NCBI GenBank assembly: GCA_964455335.1
Contig: CAYVVW010000014.1
Coordinates: forward strand, 1 to 24,494
Direction: 5' to 3'
Source of the DNA: Marvinbryantia sp964455335
Lineage (GTDB): Bacteria > Bacillota > Clostridia > Lachnospirales > Lachnospiraceae
DNA: 24,494 nucleotides
The position numbers and the translations under genes were made by a program. Of this stretch, positions 1-8,746 are shown piece after piece (position 1 is the first letter of the stretch; every line of letters begins with the position of its first letter). Below the pieces are notes generated by a model. It saw only the letters and a program-made list of their open reading frames with translations, ran no database searches and had not been told where the DNA came from.

Positions 1-311
1 TTAAACGGCTTTGTCACATAGTCGTCCGCGCCCACGTTCAGCCCCAGAATCTTGTCCGCGTCCTCGGATTTTGCCGAGAGAATGATGATGGGCAGCGGGT
101 TTTGCTCCCGAATCTTCAAAATGGCGCGGATGCCGTCCAGCTTTGGCATCATGATATCGATGACCAGCAGATCCACGCGGTTGTTTTCCAGCATCTCCAG
201 GGCCTGCTGCCCATCATAAGCCTTGAGCACCTTATGCCCGTCCTGCGTCAGGTATATGTCGATCGCCTCCACGATCTCCTTGTCATCGTCACAGACCAAA
301 ATGTTTGCCAT
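1..311 (-). CDS. Response regulator, receiver domain (3' part cut by window edge)
   Basis: This is the N-terminal 103 residues of a two-component response regulator; the gene runs off the left edge. The start MANILVCDDD carries the acidic pair at residues 8-10. The phospho-acceptor is Asp52 in VIDIMMPKLDG, the conserved Ser is at 79 (IIILSAK), and the conserved Lys is at 101 (DDYVTKPF). This is a complete CheY-like fold of the kind found in OmpR/PhoB/VanR-type regulators. The DNA-binding output domain would lie outside the window, so the subfamily is inferred. A GAGGGG Shine-Dalgarno lies about 9 nt before the ATG. The gene follows jetD on the same strand with a gap of about 106 nt, so readthrough from the jet operon is possible but nothing shows a functional link. 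Its histidine kinase would be expected beyond the left edge. Confidence 0.9.
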   Translation of the reverse strand, partial: MANILVCDDDKEIVEAIDIYLTQDGHKVLKAYDGQQALEMLENNRVDLLVIDIMMPKLDGIRAILKIREQNPLPIIILSAKSEDADKILGLNVGADDYVTKPF

Positions 312-362
312 CGCCCTTGCCCCCTCGCGTGCGTCGCCCCGCAGATCCTGCCTTCGCACTTC

Positions 363-383
363 GTATCCCGATGTTTGGGATAC
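363..383. promoter_or_regulatory. Inverted repeat upstream of the response regulator
   Basis: A perfect 7-bp inverted repeat, GTATCCC and GGGATAC with a 7-nt spacer, lies between jetD and the response-regulator start. No T-run follows on the minus strand, so it does not read as a normal terminator. It could be an operator for the response-regulator gene or a small RNA hairpin. No convincing -10/-35 pair was found around it. Confidence 0.35.
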
Positions 384-417
384 ATTCCAATGTTTTGTCT
401 ACTGTAGCACAGCCTTC

Positions 418-1683
418 TTAACATTCCCTTGCGAAATCATTAAGATTTCCAAAAATATGATAGCTGACGATTTCCTGCTCGAGTTTCACATTGTTTGCGA
501 GCATATAACGCGCCACCTGGGCATAGGCATCCTTTTCTGCTAACCGGGAGAGCCTGGCCTTGTCCTGTTCCGTCAGCGCTTGCAGGCAGTCCTTGTAGTA
601 AGTGTCTTGCAATTCCGCGACAGACATGTGCCACATTTGGAAGCAAAGACCGGTCTTCGCCTCGAGATCCGCGTGAATATAAAATCCGCCCGCATCGATA
701 TCCCCAAAATGAAATAGGGCAAGACCGGGATTGTCTTTTCCGATTTGCCGCAGCACATCGCGCCTGCCCCGGCTGACGTAGCCGCCCAAGTAAAAAAATG
801 CCATGTCCGGGCTTTGGCAGCGAAAGTAAGACGTTTGGTTTTCCACCGTGACAAGGGCACGCGCGCCCACACGGATGGACTCCACCTTTGCAAACTCACT
901 TTGCGCAATTTCCATGCCGCTTGGGAATGCGCCAAGCCACACCTCGCTCCCACGGACGCGCAAGGTAACGTTCCCTTTGATGCAAATGTGGCGCTGCTCC
1001 GGAAAAATATGGTAATCCTCCAAAATCTCGCTCGGCATGTCCCCCGGCCGTGACGCTTGGCCTTTTTCCATGCGCAGCCGTTTGCAAACCGCGTCCAGGG
1101 TGTTTTTTTCAAAATACTTGGAGTCCCGGTAGATCAGCATGGATGCCTCGCGCAGATAGATCGGCTCTCTATTGGATTCCACAAAGACAAGCGCCTTGAG
1201 CAAGTCCGCAATCTGCCCATACTGTGCGGGAACCTGGTTGCTCTCTAATTTTTTTCGCACTTCTCCGCACAGCCTCTCTGCCGCCGGCGTTTTGCCCCCA
1301 TAGCGCGAGAGCAGCTCCTCTATGGCTTGCCGCCGCTCCCCCTTTGGCGCGTAGCCATAGTGCTCCTTCAGGAATGCCTCCACCTCCCCAATGCGCGCGT
1401 CTATGAGAAAAATGGCCGCGATCTCGTTGCTGTAGGGCGTCTGGTCAAAATCGAGAAACCCCATCTCCTTGCAGGCTGCGGCCGCCTCGTTGAGTGCCTC
1501 TATCTCGTCCGGGTCTCCGTCGTTTTTTCGGTATTTGGGATAAATCTTTTCCGGGTCTAAGCGCGTGCGCCGATGCACCACATTTGTGCCACTGTCCTTT
1601 TTGCTGCGGCGGTACGCATCCGCCAAATAGGTCAAAATGGCTTCCTGGTAAGAGATGCGCGTGGATTTCTTTTTCATATTCAT
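418..1683 (-). CDS. jetD: Wadjet system protein JetD (Toprim/topo VI A-like nuclease subunit)
   Basis: A protein of 421 residues with the DUF2220-type (JetD) C-terminal domain. The metal-binding Toprim residues are visible: Glu281 in VTVENQTSY and the Asp-x-Asp at 328-330 in FHFGDIDAGG. In known Wadjet systems JetD is the nuclease that cuts closed circular DNA once the JetABC SMC complex has extruded it. The N-terminal half (about 1-230) should be the JetD arm and winged-helix region that contacts DNA and JetABC; this part is inferred from the family. The first ATG overlaps the jetC stop as ATGA, which suggests translational coupling. The Shine-Dalgarno AGGGAG is only 3 nt from this ATG but 9 nt from the second ATG (1677), so the true start may be two codons later. 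It is the last gene of the operon, and no terminator was seen after it. Confidence 0.9.
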   Translation of the reverse strand: MNMKKKSTRISYQEAILTYLADAYRRSKKDSGTNVVHRRTRLDPEKIYPKYRKNDGDPDEIEALNEAAAACKEMGFLDFDQTPYSNEIAAIFLIDARIGEVEAFLKEHYGYAPKGERRQAIEELLSRYGGKTPAAERLCGEVRKKLESNQVPAQYGQIADLLKALVFVESNREPIYLREASMLIYRDSKYFEKNTLDAVCKRLRMEKGQASRPGDMPSEILEDYHIFPEQRHICIKGNVTLRVRGSEVWLGAFPSGMEIAQSEFAKVESIRVGARALVTVENQTSYFRCQSPDMAFFYLGGYVSRGRRDVLRQIGKDNPGLALFHFGDIDAGGFYIHADLEAKTGLCFQMWHMSVAELQDTYYKDCLQALTEQDKARLSRLAEKDAYAQVARYMLANNVKLEQEIVSYHIFGNLNDFAREC

Positions 1684-4600
1684 GCACTCCCTGTCACTTC
1701 GTGAAACTGTATGATGCCCATGCGCATGCTGTCCGTGCGGACGCGCAAAACGGGCAGGATAACCTCACACGCGTCCCCGATGGTCTCGGTTTTGTCAGGC
1801 GCGCAAAACAGGACTTGCAACTGCTGTTTGCGCATAAAGTCCAACATGATTTTGACATTTCCCGGATCCATCTTCGCAAAGGGCTCGTCGATAAACACAA
1901 GTCGCGTGGAATTGATTTTTTGGTTGTAAATCAGCAAAAGCGCGGAAGTCAGGATCAGCAGGTATGGAATCTGCACTTCGGCCCCGGAGTTAAAACCCGT
2001 CTGTCTAGACAATTTTGCGTGATCCAGGACATCATTTGTGATCAAAATCTCGTAGGTCATATAATTGCGGTAATCCGCAAGGCGCGCAATGTGTTCCTCA
2101 TTATTTTTTTCAATCACCTGGTTTAGGACGCCACGCAGGTCTTGTTCCAGCCGATCGATTTCCTCTTCGGAGAAATTTCCCAAAAAGCCAAAGACCTCCT
2201 GCCCATCCGTTCCGCCCAGCTGTTCTCTCTCATCGAGGTATTTTGCGTAGCGGATGATCTTTGTATACTCCGTATCTCCCTTTTGGTAGTCAACAGAAAA
2301 TTGGTATTTTGCGGAAAATTGCAATTTGGCCAATTCCAGGTTGATGTCGCGCAATTCCTCCCTAGCGCGCTCACAGGACTTGAGAATCATCAGGACAAAC
2401 TCATTTTTAAAAATTTCCTCGTACCGCTTTGTCTGGTCATCTAACTTTTGGCGGATTTCCTGAAGGTTATCCATCCAGATGCGGTCTTTTCGCGCGGCAT
2501 AAGCCATCCGGTTCTCGCACGCAAGGTCGATGCCTGCATCAGGATATCTGCGCGCATAGTCGACCCGAAGCGTTGTGAGTTCCTGTTTTCTTTTTTCGAT
2601 GCGGCCCTCCACGTTTTTTCGGGATTGCGGCAGCAAAATCCCGCCCACCCCCGTCATGCCATTTTCCAGGTAGTGGTTGTATGCGTCCACCGCCTTTTGC
2701 ACAGAAGGGTAGTCGTCCGCCTCATACGCCTGGTACTGACGCGTCGCCTCTTGGTATTCTTGCTCGCAACGGGCGATCCGCATTTTTGCGTCCGCGATGC
2801 GCGTGGCCAGGTCACTGTCACGCTGCATTTTCTGCCGCTGCTCTTCTCGGATGGCCTCTTTTTCTCTGGAAAGGCGCGCGATGAGATCCGCAAGTTCCAT
2901 ATATTCCTGATTTTCCGCCTGTGCCTTTTTTAATTTTTCCAGCTGCAATGCCGTCTGCCGGCACTGGCTTTTCGTGCGGTTGTAGGCATCATGCGCATCG
3001 TAGCGGTAATCCCGAAAATACGCGCGGCTGCCCGCAATTGCAGATTTCCGAAAACGCAATCGCTCCTTTTCTCTTAGCAATTCCGTTTTCTTTACGCGCA
3101 ATTTTTCGGCATTTCTCTCCGCGGCAATGCGGTTTAGTTCAAACGTCTCCTGGCCCAAGTAGTAGGAGGAAATGCGGTCAAACCGAAGGAAGTAGCTGTC
3201 CATGGCCACGGACACCCTGCCCTCTTTAGAAATGGCATTTTCGTAGTGGCGCACCTCCTTTAGAGGAACGGCATGCATGCGCCCCAGCTGGTATGCAAAA
3301 TATGTTTTTGCCACCTCATTGCGGATTTGCAAAAAATGGACTGGGGAGTCTTCCACCGGCTCAACCTTTTTCCCCATCAAAAGCTTGGTGTTAAACAAGT
3401 GCGCATGGCGATTTTGCGACTGGTTGAGCACGTCATCCGCCAGGTCATAATACTGGGGATCCACCAATATCGTATACCGCCTCGGTCCCAAAAATGCCTC
3501 GATGGCATCGCGCCATTCCTCATTTTCCAGGCCAATCACATACTCGCACGCGAACTTTGCCTCGGACGCGATGCCATGTTTTTGGAATGCCTGGTTGATC
3601 TCGGCGCGCAACCCCACATATTCCGGGATACGTCCATAAGCATTGCGGTGCTTGCGGCATTCTTGCGCAATCCGCAGCTGCGCCTCAAGTCCTTCGTCTG
3701 TTTCCCGAAGGCTTCCCTCTAACGCGCCTATTTTCCCAACTGTAGCGTCGTATGCCTCCTCCATTTCCAGGCGAAGTCCATGCACGGCCTCTTCCTTTTC
3801 ACTGGTGGAGTAACGCCCCTGCCCACAGAGGTTTGTGAGGATGTCGCCAGCGCAAGCAGGATTTCCCTCCTCGGAAAGCAAGGCAATCATACTGCCCACT
3901 TTTTTCTGGAACTCCTCCAGTTCCAGCTTTTTCTCCCCGAGCGTTTGCAGCTCCTTTTCCAATTCCCCCAGGTGCTGTTCCTCTTCGGAAATCATCTTTG
4001 CGCAATCCATGGACCGCAAGCTGATCTGCGCCTTGATGAGCCGCTCGTCGACCTGCTGGGCGCGCGCCTCGGCTGTCTGCAAAAGACTGGCATTTTCCTC
4101 TTTTTGCTTTGCATAGAGCGCCGCCTTTTGCTCCAGGTCGCGTATTTGCGCATCCAGCTCGATTTTGTTTTTGTAAACCCGTTTGATGTCGTCCAGCAAA
4201 AGCCTGTTTTTTTCGCTCTCCCACGCGTCCTGTTTGGCGAGAATTTCCTCCAGTGCGCTGACCTCCTCCTCGATCATTTGAAACGTGCCCGTGAGGCGGT
4301 CAATGTTTTCTTTGGCCTCCACCAACTTTGTAAAATCGACATTTTTTTCTTCCAGAACGCTCTCGCGGATGAAACGGTCCACACGTGCGTCCGGGTCATA
4401 GGACATGATGCCGCGCAGGCGCCGCAAGTAGGCGGGCAGCTGCGCAAGCCCCATGCGCATGCCCGTCATTTGCAAAAACTTCGGCAGCCCCTGCTCGCGG
4501 TTGAGCATGGTCAGACCATAGGCTTTTTGCAGCCCCTCGCGCGTGTAGGGCCGCGTGATGCCTTTTTCCTCATAGGTATGCGAGACCGCGTCCATGTTTT

Positions 4601-4991
4601 TCCCGTCCATGGCATAGCGCATCGTCTGGCAATTGTTTGCCGCGCTCGTCTCGATCACCGCGCCAAGCAGAAAATATTTATTTTCCACAGCGTCAAAAAA
4701 CTCCAGGACAATGTGGGTGCACACGTTTGGGACGCGGTCCGCGGGGCGTATGTAAGTGCCGGCCGTCGCGTCCAAAAGGCCGCGCGTATAGGAGGACAGC
4801 GTGCGGCTGCCCTTACTCTCGGAAGATTTGTTAAAAATGGTATCCCCATAGGCGGCATACTTAATGGCGTCCAAAAAGACGGATTTCCCATTTCCGTTTT
4901 TTCCCGCAATCAGCGTAAACTGCCCGACTGGAACTGTCTCATTGGAAAACGCATACCAGTTAATCAAGCGCACCTTGGTCAGAGAAATCAT
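1680..4991 (-). CDS. jetC: Wadjet system protein JetC (MukB-like SMC ATPase)
   Basis: A protein of 1103 residues and the motor of the complex. The Walker A motif GKNGNGKS is at residues 30-37. Long heptad-rich coiled-coil stretches flank a central hinge-like globular part near residues 450-570. The C-terminal head holds the ABC signature (SGAEVQIPYLLIL) and Walker B LVFIDEP at about 1031-1037. This is the SMC/Rad50-like layout. In Wadjet, JetC dimers with JetA and JetB extrude DNA loops using ATP and present small circular DNA to JetD. The start overlaps the jetB reading frame by 32 nt. An in-frame TGA lies two codons before the ATG, and AAAGGAGG lies about 12 nt upstream, so the start is well fixed. 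The stop overlaps jetD by 4 nt. No frameshift or missing ATPase motif was seen, so the protein should be active. Confidence 0.92.
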   Translation of the reverse strand: MISLTKVRLINWYAFSNETVPVGQFTLIAGKNGNGKSVFLDAIKYAAYGDTIFNKSSESKGSRTLSSYTRGLLDATAGTYIRPADRVPNVCTHIVLEFFDAVENKYFLLGAVIETSAANNCQTMRYAMDGKNMDAVSHTYEEKGITRPYTREGLQKAYGLTMLNREQGLPKFLQMTGMRMGLAQLPAYLRRLRGIMSYDPDARVDRFIRESVLEEKNVDFTKLVEAKENIDRLTGTFQMIEEEVSALEEILAKQDAWESEKNRLLLDDIKRVYKNKIELDAQIRDLEQKAALYAKQKEENASLLQTAEARAQQVDERLIKAQISLRSMDCAKMISEEEQHLGELEKELQTLGEKKLELEEFQKKVGSMIALLSEEGNPACAGDILTNLCGQGRYSTSEKEEAVHGLRLEMEEAYDATVGKIGALEGSLRETDEGLEAQLRIAQECRKHRNAYGRIPEYVGLRAEINQAFQKHGIASEAKFACEYVIGLENEEWRDAIEAFLGPRRYTILVDPQYYDLADDVLNQSQNRHAHLFNTKLLMGKKVEPVEDSPVHFLQIRNEVAKTYFAYQLGRMHAVPLKEVRHYENAISKEGRVSVAMDSYFLRFDRISSYYLGQETFELNRIAAERNAEKLRVKKTELLREKERLRFRKSAIAGSRAYFRDYRYDAHDAYNRTKSQCRQTALQLEKLKKAQAENQEYMELADLIARLSREKEAIREEQRQKMQRDSDLATRIADAKMRIARCEQEYQEATRQYQAYEADDYPSVQKAVDAYNHYLENGMTGVGGILLPQSRKNVEGRIEKRKQELTTLRVDYARRYPDAGIDLACENRMAYAARKDRIWMDNLQEIRQKLDDQTKRYEEIFKNEFVLMILKSCERAREELRDINLELAKLQFSAKYQFSVDYQKGDTEYTKIIRYAKYLDEREQLGGTDGQEVFGFLGNFSEEEIDRLEQDLRGVLNQVIEKNNEEHIARLADYRNYMTYEILITNDVLDHAKLSRQTGFNSGAEVQIPYLLILTSALLLIYNQKINSTRLVFIDEPFAKMDPGNVKIMLDFMRKQQLQVLFCAPDKTETIGDACEVILPVLRVRTDSMRMGIIQFHEVTGSA

Positions 4992-5598
4992 CTGTCACCC
5001 CTGCCTCCTTTTGTTCCCCGTCTTGCACATATTGCCGCACAACCGTCTCAAACTGGGCGATGTCCCAGCCAAATTGCAGGGATGGGTAAAGCCGGATGGG
5101 CATGTCCTCCCCATCTTCGTTTTCATTGAAATCGATCAGGCTATATTTTTTGAACAACCGAAGCGCCGCCGCAATCTCCTGTTTGCTAGAGAGGTCCTTA
5201 TAGGATAAAAATTTGTCCATCAAGTCGCCTTTCGTGACGCAATTTTCCTCTCGGTAGCCCAGGTTTTCCAAATAGACTTTCCAGAGAATCAAGAGTAAAT
5301 GGAACTGCGTCGTTGTAAAGGAGACGACATTTGCGCGCTTGAGACCCACGGTTTCCTCGTCCTCCTCGCTCGCGACGAGCATGCAAACCCCACTCTTATT
5401 TTCCACGAGCAAGTCAAAACCCATCATGCGCAAATATTCGGATAAGTCCTGCCGATTGGACTCGCGCGAGGCGAACGCATAAAGTTTTTCGTCCCGCTCC
5501 CGCAGGATAAATGTCGACGCCAAAAGCTTTCGGATGACACGCTTAAATAGAACCCCATTTTCTTCTTTTACCGTCAGTTGCAAGCTGATGTCACTCAT
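4960..5598 (-). CDS. jetB: Wadjet system protein JetB (MukE-like subunit)
   Basis: A protein of 212 residues, lying between JetA and JetC and matching the size and place of the MukE/KITE-like subunit JetB. It has no catalytic motif. The sequence is rich in predicted helices, with winged-helix-like stretches around residues 1-90 and 110-180, as expected for a KITE subunit that dimerises and binds the kleisin JetA. I chose the ATG at 5598 (MSDISLQL) because AGAGGG lies about 7 nt before it and because the reading frame upstream, open to 5679, lies entirely inside jetA. The start overlaps the jetA stop by 8 nt, and the end overlaps jetC by 32 nt. The assignment rests on gene order plus fold-level resemblance, since the family is poorly conserved in sequence. 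Confidence 0.85.
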   Translation of the reverse strand: MSDISLQLTVKEENGVLFKRVIRKLLASTFILRERDEKLYAFASRESNRQDLSEYLRMMGFDLLVENKSGVCMLVASEEDEETVGLKRANVVSFTTTQFHLLLILWKVYLENLGYREENCVTKGDLMDKFLSYKDLSSKQEIAAALRLFKKYSLIDFNENEDGEDMPIRLYPSLQFGWDIAQFETVVRQYVQDGEQKEAGVTDDFSDQGALD

Positions 5599-7030
5599 AA
5601 AATGCCCTCTTGCCCCCTGTCTTTTTGACGCGAAACGCACGAATTTGCGCCACGTCTGTCTCGACCATTTCTTCCCCAAACTCCACTTCGTAAGGAAAGC
5701 CCGGGCTTTTGGAATAGAGGATGGCAGCAGCGGCCATCATGGCGTCTTTGCGCGTGTGGATGCCAAACTCCCCGACGGACATGCCCTCATCCGGGATCGC
5801 AAGCCCATCCAGGTATGCCCGCACTTTTTCGATGCTATAATGGGAAGGCCGTTCCTTTAGCAATTCCTCCGTCAGCCGTTCTCTCTCCGCATCGGAAAGC
5901 GGCGCGTCCAAAAGTCCAGCGGATGGTACAGTTTCCCCGCGCCTTTTCCTGCGCTCGATGGATTTGCGCCCGACGTAGCCAAACTCCATCACGCGAAAAG
6001 CTGACGAGACGTCTTGCAAGATGCGCTCCTGCTCCCGCGCGTCCGATTCTTTTAAGCACAAAAGCAGTTGGTTTAGCTGCTGCTCCAGGTTGGTGCCACT
6101 GCCCAATACCATCGCCATGCGGATCGAATATAAGTTGTAATAGGTGTTGATCTTTTTGTCAATATAGCCGATGTCGCGCCCATACTCCAGGTTGATGAAA
6201 CTGTCCAATTCCGCAAACAATCGCTCCACGGTCTCCCTGGCAAGGTCCTCTCCGACTCGTTTTTGTTCCCCATATTCCCTGACCATTTTCCCATAGAGAT
6301 CCGAGCGGCGCAAACGGCGCAGCATGCGGTCAATATTGGCAATGTACGCAGGGATGAGGCCGCTTCGCTTGATGAAAAAATAATCCTGGAAAAAACGGTT
6401 GAGCAACTCGTCCTTCATCAGGAAATGGCCAAAACTGTTGACATCCGCCATCTTAAGGACGGCGCGCATGATCTCCCGAATGCTGTCTTTCAAGATCAGA
6501 AGCTCGTTTTTCAGGTCACACTCTTCCTCCACCAGGGGAACCAAAATGCTGCCATAAGGACGAATGGCGCGCCCGCTGTCTTTGGCGAAAGCGGAACTCA
6601 AAATCTCATACATCGAGAAGATATGATTCGTGATGGCGCTATTTTCGTCACTGTCAAAAATCTTGTGAAGCGCATCCACCAATTTCCTGCAATAGGCCCC
6701 AATGGCCGCAATGTGGTCGCCGCTGCGCCCGACTTCCCTTTGCGAAACCCACCCGCAATCACGGAAATACCGCAGGATTGCAGACGCATTCTCCTGCGGT
6801 GTGCCGTTATGCGCACGAATGTCCCCGCGCTCGCCGATCTGCTCTGTCTCAATGGCATATTTGCTATTTTGCAAATACAAGATCAGGCAATCTCTCGCAT
6901 CCGTCTCATAAAGCACGGGAACTTCTTTTGACTTGTCGATCAGTTCCGAGATACACGCAAAATACAGCTCCCGGTTTTTGCCGCAGAACGGATGGAAAAA
7001 CTTGTCCCCCACTGCTTGAAACATCGACAT
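5591..7030 (-). CDS. jetA: Wadjet system protein JetA (MukF-like kleisin subunit)
   Basis: A protein of 479 residues beginning MSMFQAVGDKFF, which resembles the start of the JetA family of Firmicutes (DUF5716-type). It is first in the order JetA-JetB-JetC-JetD. JetA is the kleisin: its N-terminal winged-helix part and C-terminal part bridge the two JetC heads and hold the JetB dimer. Visible features are a helical N-terminal region (about 1-120), a long helical middle (about 150-330) and a C-terminal region after about residue 400 with an INIT-like small domain, the last being inference. A second ATG two codons in (7024) has AAGG 6 nt upstream and could also serve as the start. It follows the HerA-like ATPase gene with only 12 nt between, so the two are probably co-transcribed. 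The exact Wadjet type (type II seems likely) needs a profile search. Confidence 0.85.
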   Translation of the reverse strand: MSMFQAVGDKFFHPFCGKNRELYFACISELIDKSKEVPVLYETDARDCLILYLQNSKYAIETEQIGERGDIRAHNGTPQENASAILRYFRDCGWVSQREVGRSGDHIAAIGAYCRKLVDALHKIFDSDENSAITNHIFSMYEILSSAFAKDSGRAIRPYGSILVPLVEEECDLKNELLILKDSIREIMRAVLKMADVNSFGHFLMKDELLNRFFQDYFFIKRSGLIPAYIANIDRMLRRLRRSDLYGKMVREYGEQKRVGEDLARETVERLFAELDSFINLEYGRDIGYIDKKINTYYNLYSIRMAMVLGSGTNLEQQLNQLLLCLKESDAREQERILQDVSSAFRVMEFGYVGRKSIERRKRRGETVPSAGLLDAPLSDAERERLTEELLKERPSHYSIEKVRAYLDGLAIPDEGMSVGEFGIHTRKDAMMAAAAILYSKSPGFPYEVEFGEEMVETDVAQIRAFRVKKTGGKRAFYE

Positions 7031-7042
7031 CCTTGCATCATC

Positions 7043-8674
7043 CTACCTTCTCTTCCGCATGTTGGAGAAAAGCCCCCGCACAAATTGGCTGCCCACGTTT
7101 GAGGCCACCTTGCCCACGGTGTCGAGCATTTCCTTGCGCTCTTTTGCGCGCTGGCGCGCCTCACGCTCCGCGCGCTTGCGTTCTTCTTCCGCTTCCTTTT
7201 CGCGCTTTTTCTCTTCCGCGCGGCGCTGCCGTTCCTCAGCCGCGCGCTGTTTCTCCTCCGCCGCGCGCTGCCTGGCCTCCTCAGCCTCTAGTTTTTTGCG
7301 GATTTTCTCCTGCTCCGCTTCCTGTTTTGCCCGTTTCTTTTCCTCCTCGGCCTTTTCCTTTTCTTCTTTTTGGGCGGCCTCCGCCGCCGCTGCCTGGCGG
7401 TTTAGGAACTCATAGGCAGAGTCGCGGTCCATGGCCTTGTCGTACTTTTCCCCAAGGCCATCCGCGCCCATCGCCTCCTGCCGCTCCTCGCCCGTGATGG
7501 CGCCCATTCTGCTCTGCGGGCAAAGGATCTTGCACCGCTGCACGACAGTGGGGCGCCCCTGGTCGTCAAGGACGGAAACCAGAGCTTCCCCCATCCCTAG
7601 CTCCTGCAGCACGTCGATCGTCCGAAATTCCGGGTTGGCGCGGAAGGAGTCCGCGGCGGCTTTTAACGCCTTTTGCTCTTTTGGCGTATAGGCGCGCAAG
7701 GCGTGCTGGATGCGGTTCCCGAGCTGGGAGAGCACCCCGTCCGGAATGTCGGAGGGGTTTTGCGTGATAAAATAGATGCCCACGCCCTTTGAGCGGATCA
7801 ATTTCACCATTTGCTCGATTTTTTGCAGCAATTGCGGCGAGGCGTCGTCAAATAGCATGTGCGCCTCGTCAAAGAAAAAGACGACTTTTGGCTTTTCGGC
7901 GTCGCCCGCTTCCGGCAGCTGCTCGAACAATTCCGAGATCATCCAGAGCAAAAACGTGCCATACATGGCCGGCGAGTGGATCAACTGGTCGGCCGCAAGC
8001 ACGTGGATATGCCCCCTGCCCTGTTCGTCGGTGGCAAACCAGTCCTTGATGTCAAGCGACGGCTCTCCAAAAAACAGGTCCGCCCCCTGCCCTTCTAAAT
8101 CCACCAGCTTTCGCACAATTGCGCCGATGCTCTGCTTGGACATATTGCCATAGCGCGTCACGTAATCCGCCGCGTGGTCGCCCACATAGGCCAGCATGGC
8201 GCGCAAGTCCTTGGAGTCCAAAAGCAACAGCCCCGCGTCGTCCGCAATGCGAAATACGAGGGACAAAATGCCCTCCTGCGTCTCATTTAACCCCATCAAT
8301 TTTGCCAATAGGAGCGGGCCCATCTCACTGACGGTCGTGCGCAGGGGATGGCCCTGCTTCCCATAGACATCCCAAAAGACCGTCGGGTATGCCCGATACT
8401 CCCACACGTCACCCAGCCCGAACGCCGCGATGCGCCCGCGCATGTCCTCCGTGTCAGTGCCCGGGCGGCACATCCCCGCCAGATCGCCTTTGGCGTCCGC
8501 CAAAAACACGGGAACGCCCGCGTCGCTAAACGACTCCGCAAGCACCTTTAAGGTGACCGTCTTGCCCGTTCCCGTCGCGCCCGCAATCAGCCCATGGCGG
8601 TTCGCCATCTTTGGCTCGATACACACGCGCTCCGCCCCACTTGCCGCAAACCAAATCTTCTCCTCCAGATACAT
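7043..8674 (-). CDS. HerA/YjgR-like (DUF853) P-loop ATPase with charged coiled-coil tail
   Basis: A protein of 543 residues. Walker A GATGTGKT is at 32-39, Walker B VVFFFDEAH is at about 264-272, and a HerA/FtsK-like sensor segment (GIYFITQNPSDIPD) is at about 299-312. This is the layout of the YjgR (DUF853) branch of HerA-type DNA-pumping ATPases. Residues about 429-513 are an unbroken Ala/Glu/Lys/Arg helix, probably a long coiled coil, followed by a short basic tail ending in RKRR. The start at 8674 is supported by GGGAGG 7 nt upstream; the frame stays open 15 codons further but without a comparable site. The gene lies 12 nt before jetA on the same strand. YjgR proteins are widespread and of uncertain function, so this may be a housekeeping ATPase or a fifth member of the defence operon. 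Confidence 0.88.
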   Translation of the reverse strand: MYLEEKIWFAASGAERVCIEPKMANRHGLIAGATGTGKTVTLKVLAESFSDAGVPVFLADAKGDLAGMCRPGTDTEDMRGRIAAFGLGDVWEYRAYPTVFWDVYGKQGHPLRTTVSEMGPLLLAKLMGLNETQEGILSLVFRIADDAGLLLLDSKDLRAMLAYVGDHAADYVTRYGNMSKQSIGAIVRKLVDLEGQGADLFFGEPSLDIKDWFATDEQGRGHIHVLAADQLIHSPAMYGTFLLWMISELFEQLPEAGDAEKPKVVFFFDEAHMLFDDASPQLLQKIEQMVKLIRSKGVGIYFITQNPSDIPDGVLSQLGNRIQHALRAYTPKEQKALKAAADSFRANPEFRTIDVLQELGMGEALVSVLDDQGRPTVVQRCKILCPQSRMGAITGEERQEAMGADGLGEKYDKAMDRDSAYEFLNRQAAAAEAAQKEEKEKAEEEKKRAKQEAEQEKIRKKLEAEEARQRAAEEKQRAAEERQRRAEEKKREKEAEEERKRAEREARQRAKERKEMLDTVGKVASNVGSQFVRGLFSNMRKRR

Positions 8675-8705
8675 GCGCTTCCCTCCCAATCCGAAATCGT
8701 GTCCT

Positions 8706-8736
8706 ATTATCAAAATCAAAATGATGTTACGGTAAA
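8706..8736 (-). promoter_or_regulatory. Weak candidate promoter for the HerA-like/jet operon
   Basis: In the 72-nt gap between trkH and the ATPase gene, a GATAAT -10 (8706-8711) can be paired with a poor TTTACC -35 (8731-8736) at a long 19-nt spacing. It is the only promoter-like site seen ahead of the five-gene block. Without it, the block would have to be read through from trkAH. Confidence 0.3.
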
Positions 8737-8746
8737 AAGATGCCTT

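Noticed and set aside
3780..5129. A 449-codon plus-strand open frame opposite jetC
   Set aside because: It is the mirror of a GC-rich real gene with Walker and signature motifs on the other strand; it has no recognisable domain or ribosome site.
5599..5679. Longer jetB start
   Set aside because: The added 27 codons lie wholly inside jetA, and the best ribosome site is before 5598.
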